Of a stretch of 64,000 nucleotides of DNA, positions 25,007 through 32,889 are shown piece after piece. This stretch comes from Arthrobacter cavernae (GTDB lineage: Bacteria; Actinomycetota; Actinomycetes; Actinomycetales; Micrococcaceae), in NCBI RefSeq assembly GCF_017368795.1, contig NZ_JAFNLL010000002.1, forward strand, positions 1 through 64,000. Reading direction: 5' to 3'. The position numbers and the translations under genes were made by a program. Each line of letters begins with the position of its first letter. Position 1 is the first letter of the stretch. The notes under the pieces are model-generated. The model saw only the letters and a program-made list of their open reading frames with translations, had not been told where the DNA came from and ran no database searches.

Positions 25007-25792
25007 TTAGCCGGCCACGATCACTTCGGTGCCGCCCGCCTCGAACGCGGCCTTTTCCTCGGCGGTGATGCCGGAATCCGTGATGAGGTGGCGGAACTCG
25101 TAGCCTGCCATGGCGGCGAAGGCGCGGCGGCCCACCTTGGAGGAGTCGGCCAGGACATACGATTCCGTGGCGCGCCGGGCCATGACGGTGTTGACCATGG
25201 CCTCGCCCTCGTCCGTGATGGTGGGTCCGAGCCTGGGGTCCACGCCGTTGACGCCGATGAACGCAATGTCCAGGGCGACCTTCTGCATGATGACGTCCGT
25301 GTACGGGCCCACCAGCTCATAGGAGCGGGGGTTCAGGATGCCGCCGGTGACCATGATCTTAATGTTGGGCCGCACGGCGAGTGCCGCGGCGATGTTGATG
25401 GCGTTGGTGACCACCGTCAGCATGGGCCGGTTCGACGGCGCGTTGAGGTCCTCGCGCGTAGACAGGACCTGGGCCAGGGCCGTGCTGGTGGTTCCGCCGC
25501 TCAGGCCGATGACGGCGCCGGGCTGGATCAGCTTGGATGCCGCAAGGGCGATGTCTTGCTTCGCCTGGGCGTGGTCGTCGCGGTTGTAGCGGCCCGGGAG
25601 GTCGTAGGCAACCGATCCGGTGGTGGCACCGCCGCGGGTCCGGCTGAGCAGCCGTTGCTTGGCAAGGCTGTCCAGGTCGCGGCGCGCCGTGGCAGGCGAG
25701 ACTGCCAGGCGGGTCACGATGTCCTCGACCTCAACGCGGCCGGACTCTGCCAGCAGATCAAGGATGGCGTTCAGCCGATCGGTGCGGGTCAT
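25007..25792 (-). CDS. DeoR/GlpR-family transcriptional regulator
   Basis: A 261-residue repressor. The N-terminal winged helix (RLNAILDLLAESGRVEVEDI and SPATARRDLDSL) is followed by a sugar-phosphate-isomerase-like sensor domain with GLSGGTTSTALAQ and VTGGILNP. Such regulators bind a phosphorylated sugar. It is the last gene of the operon agaS-ROK-pfkB-aldolase-deoR, so it probably controls that operon, analogous to AgaR. Candidate binding repeats lie upstream of agaS. ATG at 25792 preferred over GTG at 25795. Confidence 0.88.
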   Translation of the reverse strand: MTRTDRLNAILDLLAESGRVEVEDIVTRLAVSPATARRDLDSLAKQRLLSRTRGGATTGSVAYDLPGRYNRDDHAQAKQDIALAASKLIQPGAVIGLSGGTTSTALAQVLSTREDLNAPSNRPMLTVVTNAINIAAALAVRPNIKIMVTGGILNPRSYELVGPYTDVIMQKVALDIAFIGVNGVDPRLGPTITDEGEAMVNTVMARRATESYVLADSSKVGRRAFAAMAGYEFRHLITDSGITAEEKAAFEAGGTEVIVAG

Positions 25793-25814
25793 CACGGGCC
25801 TTTCGCGGTTGGAG

Positions 25815-26654
25815 CTACTTCGCCTTCGCGAAGAGCGTCAGCAAACGTGCGGATTCCAGCACCAGGGCGTCCCGGCCGGCCTTGATGTACTTCCGGGAAT
25901 CCACCACTGCAGGGTTGGCATCCAGGTACTCACGGACGGCGCGGGTAAAGAACCCGTTCAGGTGTGTGGATACGTTGATCTTAGTCATACCCGCACCGAT
26001 CGCGGCCACAATCATGGCGTCTGTGACGCCCGAGGAGCCGTGCAGCACCAGCGGTTTCCCGACGGCGGACTTGAGTTGGGCGATCAGGCGCAGGTCCAGC
26101 GCGGCGCTTCGTTCGGTCATGGCATGGGAGGAACCCACCGCGACGGCGAGGGCATCCACGCCCGTCGCTTCGACGAAGGCGGCGGCCTCGGCGGGGTCCG
26201 TGCGGACGCCCGGGGCGTGGGCGCCGTCCTTGCCGCCGACCTTGCCGAGCTCAGCTTCGACGTAGACGCCGTGCTCGTGGGCATAGCGGGCGACGCGCCG
26301 GGTGACCTCGACGTTCTGCTCGTAGGGGAGGTGCGCGCCGTCGTACATCACCGAACCGAAGCCCAGGTCGACCGCCGCGAGGGCGAGTTCCTCGGACTCG
26401 GCGTGGTCCAGGTGCAGGGCAACCGGGACGCCGGCATCGCGGGCGATCGCCAGCGCGGCCACCGCCACGGGTTCAAGGCCACCGTGGAACTTGGCGCAGT
26501 TCTCGGAGATCTGCAGGATCAGCGGAACGCCGGCGGCTTCCGCACCGGCCACCAGGCCTTCGGCCGTTTCCAGGTGGACGACGTTGAACGCCCCCTGGCC
26601 CGTGCCTTCGGCCGCGGCCTTGTCCATCAGTTCCCGAGTGTTGACCAGGGTCAC
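25815..26654 (-). CDS. Class II aldolase, tagatose-bisphosphate type
   Basis: The 279-residue zinc aldolase has the metal-binding LHLDHAES (D83 and H84), the VEAELGKVGG loop, HGSSGV and the phosphate-binding GMTKINVSTHL segment. It resembles KbaY/GatY, which cleave tagatose-1,6-bisphosphate to dihydroxyacetone phosphate and glyceraldehyde-3-phosphate; fructose-bisphosphate cannot be excluded by sequence. The GTG start overlaps the kinase stop by four bases (GTGA) after AAGGAG. Context with AgaS and a PfkB kinase supports the tagatose role. Confidence 0.87.
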   Translation of the reverse strand: MTLVNTRELMDKAAAEGTGQGAFNVVHLETAEGLVAGAEAAGVPLILQISENCAKFHGGLEPVAVAALAIARDAGVPVALHLDHAESEELALAAVDLGFGSVMYDGAHLPYEQNVEVTRRVARYAHEHGVYVEAELGKVGGKDGAHAPGVRTDPAEAAAFVEATGVDALAVAVGSSHAMTERSAALDLRLIAQLKSAVGKPLVLHGSSGVTDAMIVAAIGAGMTKINVSTHLNGFFTRAVREYLDANPAVVDSRKYIKAGRDALVLESARLLTLFAKAK

Positions 26655-27604
26655 CGGGTCTCCTTCCATGTCACGATCAGTTGTTCTTCGAGTTCCCGGT
26701 ACCGGGGCGAGATCTCGCCGGCGGCCGGCATAAGCACGGCAGCGGCGGACCAGGCGGTGGCACGGCGCAGGATCTCGCGGGTATCGGTGATGCCCTCGGC
26801 GAGGGCGGCGGCGGCAGCCGCCACGCCGGCGTCGCCGGCTCCTGTGGGGTTGCCGCTGAGCGGTTCCGGCAGCCGCGCGGACCAGTAGCCGCCGGGGGCG
26901 GCATGGTCGAAGGCGAGCATGCCCTCGGCTCCGGCGCTGACCAGCACGGTCCGCGCACCGAGCCCGATGAGGAACCATGCGGCGGCCTCGAGGCTGCGCT
27001 CCCCGGTGGCCTCGAACAGTTCGTGGTGGTTGGGCTTGAGGATGTCGGCCCCCGCTGTGGCGGCGGCGATGATCCCGGAACCGGAGGTGTCCACGATCGC
27101 CGGGATCCCGGCGTCGTGCGCTAAACGGACCAGCGAAGGATAGAAGTCTTCCGGCGCCCCGGGCGGCAGGCTGCCCGAGCCGACCAGCACACCGGCGGGC
27201 GGCGCCCCGTTGCCGTTGAGGGCCTCGACGACGGCGTCCGCCAGGGCCTGCCATTCGGCCGGCCGGAGGGGCTGGCCTTCCTCGTTGAAGATGGAGGTTT
27301 CGCCGCCGGCGGTGTCCACGAGTGCGATGCTGCGCCTGGTTTCGGCGGCGACCGCAACGAGCGTGTGGGGCACGCCGCTGGTCCACAGTTCGGCGGCGAG
27401 CGTCTGGCCGGCAGCACCGCCGGTGGTTGCGATGGCGAGCACCGGGTGGCCCAGCTGGTGGGCGACCCGGGCGACGTTGAGGCCCTTGCCGCCGGCACGG
27501 CTCATGGGTGCGGGCACCCGGTGGCTGGCACCGGGTGTGATGCCGGGAACGTGGTAGGTCAGGTCCACGGCCGGGTTGGGGGTGACGGTGACAATGCGCT
27601 TCAT
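26651..27604 (-). CDS. PfkB-family sugar-phosphate kinase (LacC/FruK type)
   Basis: A 317-residue ribokinase-fold kinase. It starts MKRIVTVTPNPAVDLTY, as 1-phosphofructokinase and tagatose-6-phosphate kinase do. It has the substrate loop RAGGKGLNVA and the catalytic NPTGAGDAG anion hole. Next to AgaS and a KbaY-like aldolase, the expected reaction is ATP-dependent phosphorylation of tagatose-6-phosphate to the bisphosphate. Its ATG overlaps the ROK stop by four bases (ATGA) and its stop overlaps the aldolase start, so three genes are translationally coupled. Confidence 0.88.
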   Translation of the reverse strand: MKRIVTVTPNPAVDLTYHVPGITPGASHRVPAPMSRAGGKGLNVARVAHQLGHPVLAIATTGGAAGQTLAAELWTSGVPHTLVAVAAETRRSIALVDTAGGETSIFNEEGQPLRPAEWQALADAVVEALNGNGAPPAGVLVGSGSLPPGAPEDFYPSLVRLAHDAGIPAIVDTSGSGIIAAATAGADILKPNHHELFEATGERSLEAAAWFLIGLGARTVLVSAGAEGMLAFDHAAPGGYWSARLPEPLSGNPTGAGDAGVAAAAAALAEGITDTREILRRATAWSAAAVLMPAAGEISPRYRELEEQLIVTWKETR

Positions 27605-28587
27605 CGCGTGGCTCCCGCGGGGCCCGGGGCGTGTTCCGGTGCCTGTGCGGCGAGGGGCGCCTGTCCAGAAACGGGCGCCAGCAGCGCCCGGGCATTCATG
27701 GCCGCCCCTAACAGCCCGGCGTCCTGGCCGAGCTGGGCCCGGATAATGACCGGGCGCCGGTGGAAGTCGAGCATCTGGTCCACGCGGGCCCGCAGGGGTG
27801 CGAGGAGTTCCTCGCCGGCCTCGGCCAGGCCGCCGCCGATCACGATGGCCTCGGTGCCGATGATGCTCACGCACTGGCAGATGCTGAAGGCCAGTGCGTC
27901 AACGGCGTCGGCCCAGATGCGCGCGGCCAGGGCTTCGCCGCCACGGGCGCGTTCCAGCACCTCGCGGGCACCGGCCACGGGGGTGCCCGAATGGGCGGTG
28001 TAGCGTTTGGCGATGGCCCCGGCGGAACCCACGGCCTCAAGGATGGTGGAGCCGGGGTGGTCCGGATCGGGGACCAGTGCGTGGCCCAACTCGCCGGCGA
28101 AGCCGCCGGCGGTGACGGCCTCCCCGCCGGAGAAGACGGCGGCGGCGATCCCGGTGCCCACGACCATCACCACTACATCGTCGAATTCCCGGGAGCCGCC
28201 GTAGCGGTGTTCCACGGCCGAGGCCGAGCGGACGTCGTGGTTGAAGGCGACAGGCAGTCCGAGGCGGCGTTCGGCCTCCGCGGTGAACGGGAAGTCGCGC
28301 CAACCGAGGTTGGCGGAGTAGATGCCAATGCCGGCCCCGGAGTCCACGATTCCGGGAACGATCACGCCGGCTGCCTTCGCCGGCGCCTGCGGGAATTCCG
28401 CAGCCAGGTCCCGGGCGAGTTCCGCAACACGGTCCAGGATGGCCTCGGCGGGTCGTCCGGCGTCGTGAGGGGTGGGAACCCGGCGCATGCCCAGCACCCT
28501 GCCTTCGGCGTCCACCAGCCCGGCCTTGAGGTCGGTCCCGCCGACGTCGAAGGCCAGGACTGCTGCTTCAGCGGCTCCGAGAACCAT
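27601..28587 (-). CDS. ROK-family sugar kinase
   Basis: A 328-residue ROK protein without an N-terminal helix-turn-helix, hence a kinase rather than a repressor. It shows the phosphate loop AFDVGGTDLKAG (12-23), the catalytic Asp in FNHDVRSAS, and GGFAGELGHALV with ExGH. The CxCGxxGC zinc motif of many ROK kinases is missing. In this operon it would make the sugar-6-phosphate, plausibly of galactosamine or GalNAc, that AgaS then uses. The C-terminal 25 residues are Ala/Pro-rich. Confidence 0.87.
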   Translation of the reverse strand: MVLGAAEAAVLAFDVGGTDLKAGLVDAEGRVLGMRRVPTPHDAGRPAEAILDRVAELARDLAAEFPQAPAKAAGVIVPGIVDSGAGIGIYSANLGWRDFPFTAEAERRLGLPVAFNHDVRSASAVEHRYGGSREFDDVVVMVVGTGIAAAVFSGGEAVTAGGFAGELGHALVPDPDHPGSTILEAVGSAGAIAKRYTAHSGTPVAGAREVLERARGGEALAARIWADAVDALAFSICQCVSIIGTEAIVIGGGLAEAGEELLAPLRARVDQMLDFHRRPVIIRAQLGQDAGLLGAAMNARALLAPVSGQAPLAAQAPEHAPGPAGATR

Positions 28588-28596
28588 TCGAGTGGC

Positions 28597-29514
28597 CTAT
28601 GCGGTGGTGTCGAGGATGACGGAACGGGTCAGGTTCCGGGGCAGGTCGGGGTTGAGGCCGCGGACGCGGGCACGCTCAAGTGTGACCTTGTGAACCCTGG
28701 CCAGCTCGGCCAGCGGGTGCTTGTCCGTGTGGATGTACAGGGCGCCCGTGACGGCCATGTCGTTCTCCAGGCCTTCGGGCTGCTCTCCGAACAGCCAGGT
28801 GACGCGGCCCGGGGCGGCGATGGAGATGGGGCCGTGGCGGTATTCCATGGCCGGGTAGGACTCGGTCCAGCCCTGGACGGCCTCGCGCATCTTCAGCCCG
28901 GCCTCGTGGGCCAGACCGACGGTCCAGCCGCGTCCGAGGAAGGTGAACTGTTCGGCGTCGAGCAGTTCCTGCGGGACGGTTGCGGTGACGGCGTCGCGGG
29001 CGTCCTCGACCGCCGTGCCGAGGTCGATGCCGAGGCTGCTGAGCAGGTAGACCAGGGCCGTGGTGGCGAAGCGGGTCTGGACGACGGAGCGCTCGTCGGC
29101 GTAGGGCAGGCCGACGACGGCGTCTGCCAGGCCGGTGATCGGGGACCCGGTATCGCCGATCACGGCGATGGTGCGGACGGTCCCCTTGAGCCCGGCGAGC
29201 AGCTCGAGCACCTCGGTGGTGGTGCCGGAGCGCGTGATCGCCACAACGGCGTCGTACTGGCGGCCGGCACTGTTGCTGTTCACGAAGGCTTCGGAGGCGG
29301 CGAAGGCGTCCGTGACGCCCTTGCCGGCGGATTCGCGGGCGGCGGCGTAGCTCTGGGCCATGAACCAGGAGGTGCCGCAGCCGATGACGGCGATGCGCTC
29401 GCCGTCGGCGGGCAGGAGCTGCTCTGCGCGGGCCTGCTCGATGGCGCGCAGCCAGACGTCCGGCTGGGAGACCAGTTCTTCTTCCATGAAGGCGCCCAAG
29501 GTGTTCGTGCTCAT
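28597..29514 (-). CDS. agaS: SIS-domain aminosugar-phosphate isomerase/deaminase (AgaS-like)
   Basis: A 305-residue protein with two SIS domains, GCGTSWFMAQSYAAARES in the first and GRGWTVGLAHEAGLKMRE in the second, like the isomerase half of GlmS. The AgaS family converts galactosamine-6-phosphate to tagatose-6-phosphate and ammonia. Assignment rests on the neighbours: a sugar kinase, a PfkB kinase, a class II aldolase and a DeoR regulator follow. It is the first gene of the operon, 9 bp before the ROK gene. GGAG lies about twelve bases before the ATG. Confidence 0.85.
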   Translation of the reverse strand: MSTNTLGAFMEEELVSQPDVWLRAIEQARAEQLLPADGERIAVIGCGTSWFMAQSYAAARESAGKGVTDAFAASEAFVNSNSAGRQYDAVVAITRSGTTTEVLELLAGLKGTVRTIAVIGDTGSPITGLADAVVGLPYADERSVVQTRFATTALVYLLSSLGIDLGTAVEDARDAVTATVPQELLDAEQFTFLGRGWTVGLAHEAGLKMREAVQGWTESYPAMEYRHGPISIAAPGRVTWLFGEQPEGLENDMAVTGALYIHTDKHPLAELARVHKVTLERARVRGLNPDLPRNLTRSVILDTTA

Positions 29515-29620
29515 CGTGTGTTCCGCTCCTGCCTGCATGGTCCACCCGTCGGTCCGCGGGGATCGATGGAGGATCCGTCCAAATTGCTGTGCCACCCCGG
29601 ATGGCGTGACGTTTTATGCT

Positions 29621-29649
29621 CACTAAAAACACTAAACGATCATTTTCAA
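29621..29649 (-). promoter_or_regulatory. Candidate promoter and operator of the agaS operon
   Basis: CACTAAA occurs at 29621-29627 and 29630-29636, a 9-bp direct repeat of the kind used by DeoR proteins. On the minus strand TTGAAA at 29649-29644 is a good -35 box, and the repeats lie where the spacer and -10 would be, about 110 bp upstream of agaS. Confidence 0.4.
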
Positions 29650-29669
29650 TCGCACAAGGATCACGCTCC

Positions 29670-30290
29670 GAACAGCTCGCGGCAGTAGCGCTTTACGGCG
29701 GCGAAGACCAAGGCCGCTTCTGGCGCAAGGCCGTCAGCGACGGCGCCGGCGGCGTGGACTGGAAGAACGCGGCCATCGCGATGCGGTCCATCCAGGTCAG
29801 CGCGAACAAGGGCGGGCAGACCCGGACAACGTCAAGCGCATTTCCCTGTCCACCGACGGGCCGGGACAGGTGGCCATTCTCAATGGGCTACACGAACGAA
29901 GGCCATGACTCCGCCAACACCGACTACGGCGACAACTTCAACAACCGCGCCGGCAGGATCGAGGACCTGAAGGCCCTCCTCAAGAAGGGCAAAGGCTGGA
30001 ACGCGCGCTTCGGCGTGCACATCAACGCCACGGAGAGCGTCACCATCGGCTCCTCCGACGCCGCTCCAGCGCGTCCACCGGGCGCTCAGCGAAGACTTCG
30101 AAACGTGAACCAGGGCTCGGGCCCGTTCGTCAAGGGCAACGCGGGCGGCTCCGCCGCGGACGCACATCACCGAACCCCGCAAACCATTCACCCAGAAGGA
30201 CTGGAACACCAACATGATCATGTGGGGCCTCCGGGCAACTTCCATGTCGAGCCAAAATCAATTGTGACGTGGCCCACGAACAATCCTTGA
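29670..30290 (+). pseudogene. Remnant of a GH101 endo-alpha-N-acetylgalactosaminidase
   Basis: Conserved pieces of GH101 appear in two frames. VDWKNAAIAMRSIQ (from about 29752) is in one, VKRISLSTDGPGQVAILNG (29831-29887) in another, and GYTNEGHDSANTDYG with NARFGVHINATES (29886-30040) back in the first. The segment normally between the first two pieces is deleted, and one extra G causes the second shift. Beyond 30060 the reading is scrambled. GH101 enzymes release Gal-GalNAc from mucin-type O-glycans and are secreted proteins of over 1000 residues, so more than 80 percent is missing. It lies divergent to and just upstream of the galactosamine operon. Confidence 0.8.
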
Positions 30291-30524
30291 CTCCTCCAAG
30301 TCCCCATGTCTAATATTCCGGGGGAAACGCCAAGACGGCGCTACATTTCCCTGAATCGCCGAACTCCATGCAAATTTGCATTAGTCCTGCCAGTAATTCC
30401 CTCAGACCGGCTGCAGAATCATCGATTCTTCTTGAAAAGTTCACTTTTGCAGAATAAGCAAACAAAAGGAGTAATCATTGATAACAATAATCCGTTCATC
30501 TCCTTCTGCTGCTACCGTAATTAC

Positions 30525-31028
30525 ATGCCGCCCAAAAAAATTAATTACGCTCACATCGATCTGGAAATTGTTTCATTATTGAAGCGAGCATTCATTCCTG
30601 CCGCTCGCGTATCTATTTTTGTCACCTTCTTTTGGTTTGGCTCTGTGAAGCTTACCGGCGCCAGCCCGGCTGGGCCGCTCGCCGAGGCCCTGACCGCAAA
30701 AACAATCGGCCTGCAGCACTTTGATGCGTCATTCATTACATTGTCCGTCGTAGAGTGCGTGATTGGCGTGCTGTTCTTATTTCCAAAAATGACACGTATC
30801 GTCATTCCGCTGCTATTGGCGCACATGGTACTCGTCTCCTCGCCACTCGCGCTGCTCCCTGACCACACCTGGCAGCAACCATTCGTCCCGACCCTCGAAG
30901 GCCAATACATCCTTAAGAATGTTGTTGTTGTCGCCGTTGCAATCGGTATCGCCGCCTCGGTTCAACCCCTGGACTCTGGACATGCGCTTGAGCGCAGTCC
31001 GCGCCGTTCCGGTGTTTTCGTTGCGTAG
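30525..31028 (+). CDS. DoxX-like membrane protein on an AT-rich segment
   Basis: A 167-residue protein with about four transmembrane helices, including FVTFFWFGSVKLTGASPAGP near residue 33 and a C-terminal ILKNVVVVAVAIG segment, resembling DoxX/DUF417-type membrane proteins. Its codon use and base composition are clearly more AT-rich than the surroundings, as is the 230 bp upstream, where I see no other gene. This suggests recent transfer. No clear ribosome binding site precedes the ATG at 30525. Function unknown. Confidence 0.6.
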   Translation: MPPKKINYAHIDLEIVSLLKRAFIPAARVSIFVTFFWFGSVKLTGASPAGPLAEALTAKTIGLQHFDASFITLSVVECVIGVLFLFPKMTRIVIPLLLAHMVLVSSPLALLPDHTWQQPFVPTLEGQYILKNVVVVAVAIGIAASVQPLDSGHALERSPRRSGVFVA

Positions 31029-31099
31029 CTGACTGTTAATTTCCCCCATTGCGATAAAATCCATGGTAGAAGTTTTGCTGTAGTGGGGGGCACGGCTAA

Positions 31100-31624
31100 T
31101 GCAAAGCCGCTGGCCATGGTTGTGAGTGGACATCGGGCACTGTCGCCGCCCAGTTACAACACACTAATGAGGAAATCAGGGCCGCGGCCCTCGACGTTGC
31201 TGGAGATGCTCACAGCGTCCCGGATCCGGGTAAGCGCCGGGGTATCCGCCACCGGTTCACGCGAATTCCTGTGATCGCGTTCTGCGTCACTCGCCAGGCA
31301 CGCTCGTTCGCTTCCATTGCTGAATGGGCTAAGGACGCGGCGGAAACAGGATTGGCCGAGGCCGGCATCACGGTCCCGCACGTGGTCGCTATCCAGCGAG
31401 TCCTCGCCAGAATGGACGCCGGCGTGCTCGATACAGCCATTGGGTCTGGACTATGGCGGCTCATCGCAGGAGTCCAGGGCGTGGAGCTGACCGCGGACAA
31501 GAACGGCCACGACGGCGGTGACGACTGGGCCGATTGGCCGACGCCAAATTCACCTGCGCATGACCCCCAACTGATCGGCCGACAGCCGGGCTCCCGCATT
31601 CCGGGGGCCCGGTTTACGGTTTAA
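31100..31624 (+). pseudogene. Truncated ISAs1-family transposase
   Basis: An open frame from about 31100 to 31624 holds only the N-terminal DDE-associated part of an ISAs1 transposase: VPDPGKRRGIRHRF, then ARSFASIAEWAKDA, GLAEAGITVPHVVAIQRVL and DTAIGSGLWRL. The catalytic DDE domain that should follow is absent, and the reading after residue about 125 is unrelated. No start codon fits, and no terminal inverted repeats were found. It marks an old insertion next to the GH101 remnant. Confidence 0.75.
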
Positions 31625-31654
31625 GCGGCCCGTCGTTTCAAACCAACCGCTGAA

Positions 31655-32878
31655 TCAAACGACCTTCTGCCCCGCCCGCCATACGGCCTGCGTCAGCGGG
31701 ATGCCGGGCCGGTAGGCCAGGTGCGTGGCGGAGGGCGCCTTGAGCAGGTGCAGGTCCGCGCGGTGCCCGACGGCGAGCGAGCCCACCGCCCGCTCGCCGT
31801 CGACGTCGTTCCCTGACTCCCTGCCCAGGGCGAGCGCCCCGCCGTAGGTGGCGGCGCGGACGGCCTCGTGGACGCTCAGGTGCATCTGGAGCACGGCCGT
31901 GGTGACGCAGAAGGCCATGGAGCTGGTGTAGGAGGTGCCGGGGTTGCAGTTGGCTGCCAAGGCGATCTGCACGCCGGCGTCGATCAGGGCACGGCCCGGG
32001 GCCAGCGGCTGGCGGGTGGAGAGATCGCAGGCGGGCAGGCACGTGGCCACGGTGCCGCGGCTTCCGGTGCCGGCCTCGGCATCCCAGCCGGTCCAGCTGC
32101 CCGCGAGGGCCTGGATGTCGGCGTCGGAAAGGTAGTTGACGTGGTCCACGCTGGCCGCGCCGAACTCCACGGCGAGCTGCACGCCCGGGCCCTCGCCGAG
32201 CTGGTTGCCGTGAACCCGCAGGCCCAGGCCGGCCTCACGGCAGGCTTGCAGGACGCGGCGGGACTGTTCCTCCGTGAAGGCACCGCGCTCGCAGAACACG
32301 TCAGCCCAGCTGACGTAGGGGCGCACGGCGTCGAGCATGGGCCCGCACACGAGGTCCGTGTACTCCTCCGCGTCCACCCCCGCCGGCACCAGGTGGGCCC
32401 CCAGGTAGGTGACTTCGTCCACGGCGGCCGCGGCAATGCGGGCGCTGCGGGCTTCGTTTTCGACGTCCAGGCCGTAGCCGGTCTTGCTCTCCAAGTAGGT
32501 GGTGCCCTGGGAGACGGCCTCGGCGACGCGTCCGTCCACGAGTCGGGTGAGTTCGTCGTCGCTCGCAGCACGGGTGGCGCCGGTCGTGACAGCGATGCCG
32601 CCCGCGCTGTAGCTCTGCCCGGCCATGCGGGCTTCGAACTCCGCGGTGCGGTCGCCGGCGAAGATGAGGTGCGAGTGGGAATCGACCCAACCGGGCAGCA
32701 CGGCCTGGCCGGCCGCGTCCACGAAGGTGTCGGCGGCCGGGGCCTCGGCGGACGGTCCGATCCAGGAGATGCGCTCACCTTCGAGCACCAAGGCGGCGTC
32801 CTTCAGGACGCGGTGCTCCAGGTCCTGGGTCATGAGTTCGCCGATGTTTCCGATGAGTGTGCTCGTGTGCCCGGTCAT
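31655..32878 (-). CDS. hutI: Imidazolonepropionase
   Basis: The 407-residue amidohydrolase opens the imidazolone ring to N-formimino-glutamate, the third step of histidine breakdown. Metal ligands are in DSHSHLIF, HGNQLGEG and the SVDHVNYLS segment, and AANCNPGTSYT matches the family's NPG loop. The other hut genes are not in the window. The ATG at 32878 is 11 bp after the stop of the FAD oxidoreductase, so the two are probably co-transcribed. Confidence 0.93.
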   Translation of the reverse strand: MTGHTSTLIGNIGELMTQDLEHRVLKDAALVLEGERISWIGPSAEAPAADTFVDAAGQAVLPGWVDSHSHLIFAGDRTAEFEARMAGQSYSAGGIAVTTGATRAASDDELTRLVDGRVAEAVSQGTTYLESKTGYGLDVENEARSARIAAAAVDEVTYLGAHLVPAGVDAEEYTDLVCGPMLDAVRPYVSWADVFCERGAFTEEQSRRVLQACREAGLGLRVHGNQLGEGPGVQLAVEFGAASVDHVNYLSDADIQALAGSWTGWDAEAGTGSRGTVATCLPACDLSTRQPLAPGRALIDAGVQIALAANCNPGTSYTSSMAFCVTTAVLQMHLSVHEAVRAATYGGALALGRESGNDVDGERAVGSLAVGHRADLHLLKAPSATHLAYRPGIPLTQAVWRAGQKVV

Positions 32879-32889
32879 GAATCCATTGT

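Noticed and set aside
30306..30524. N-terminal extension of the DoxX-like protein
   Set aside because: The upstream frame is open but low-complexity and lacks membrane or domain features. The ATG at 30525 fits the hydrophobic core better.
31632..31663. 7-bp inverted repeat near the hutI stop as an IS end
   Set aside because: The arms (GTCGTTT/AAACGAC) are short and partly within the hutI 3' end. No matching copy flanks the transposase fragment.
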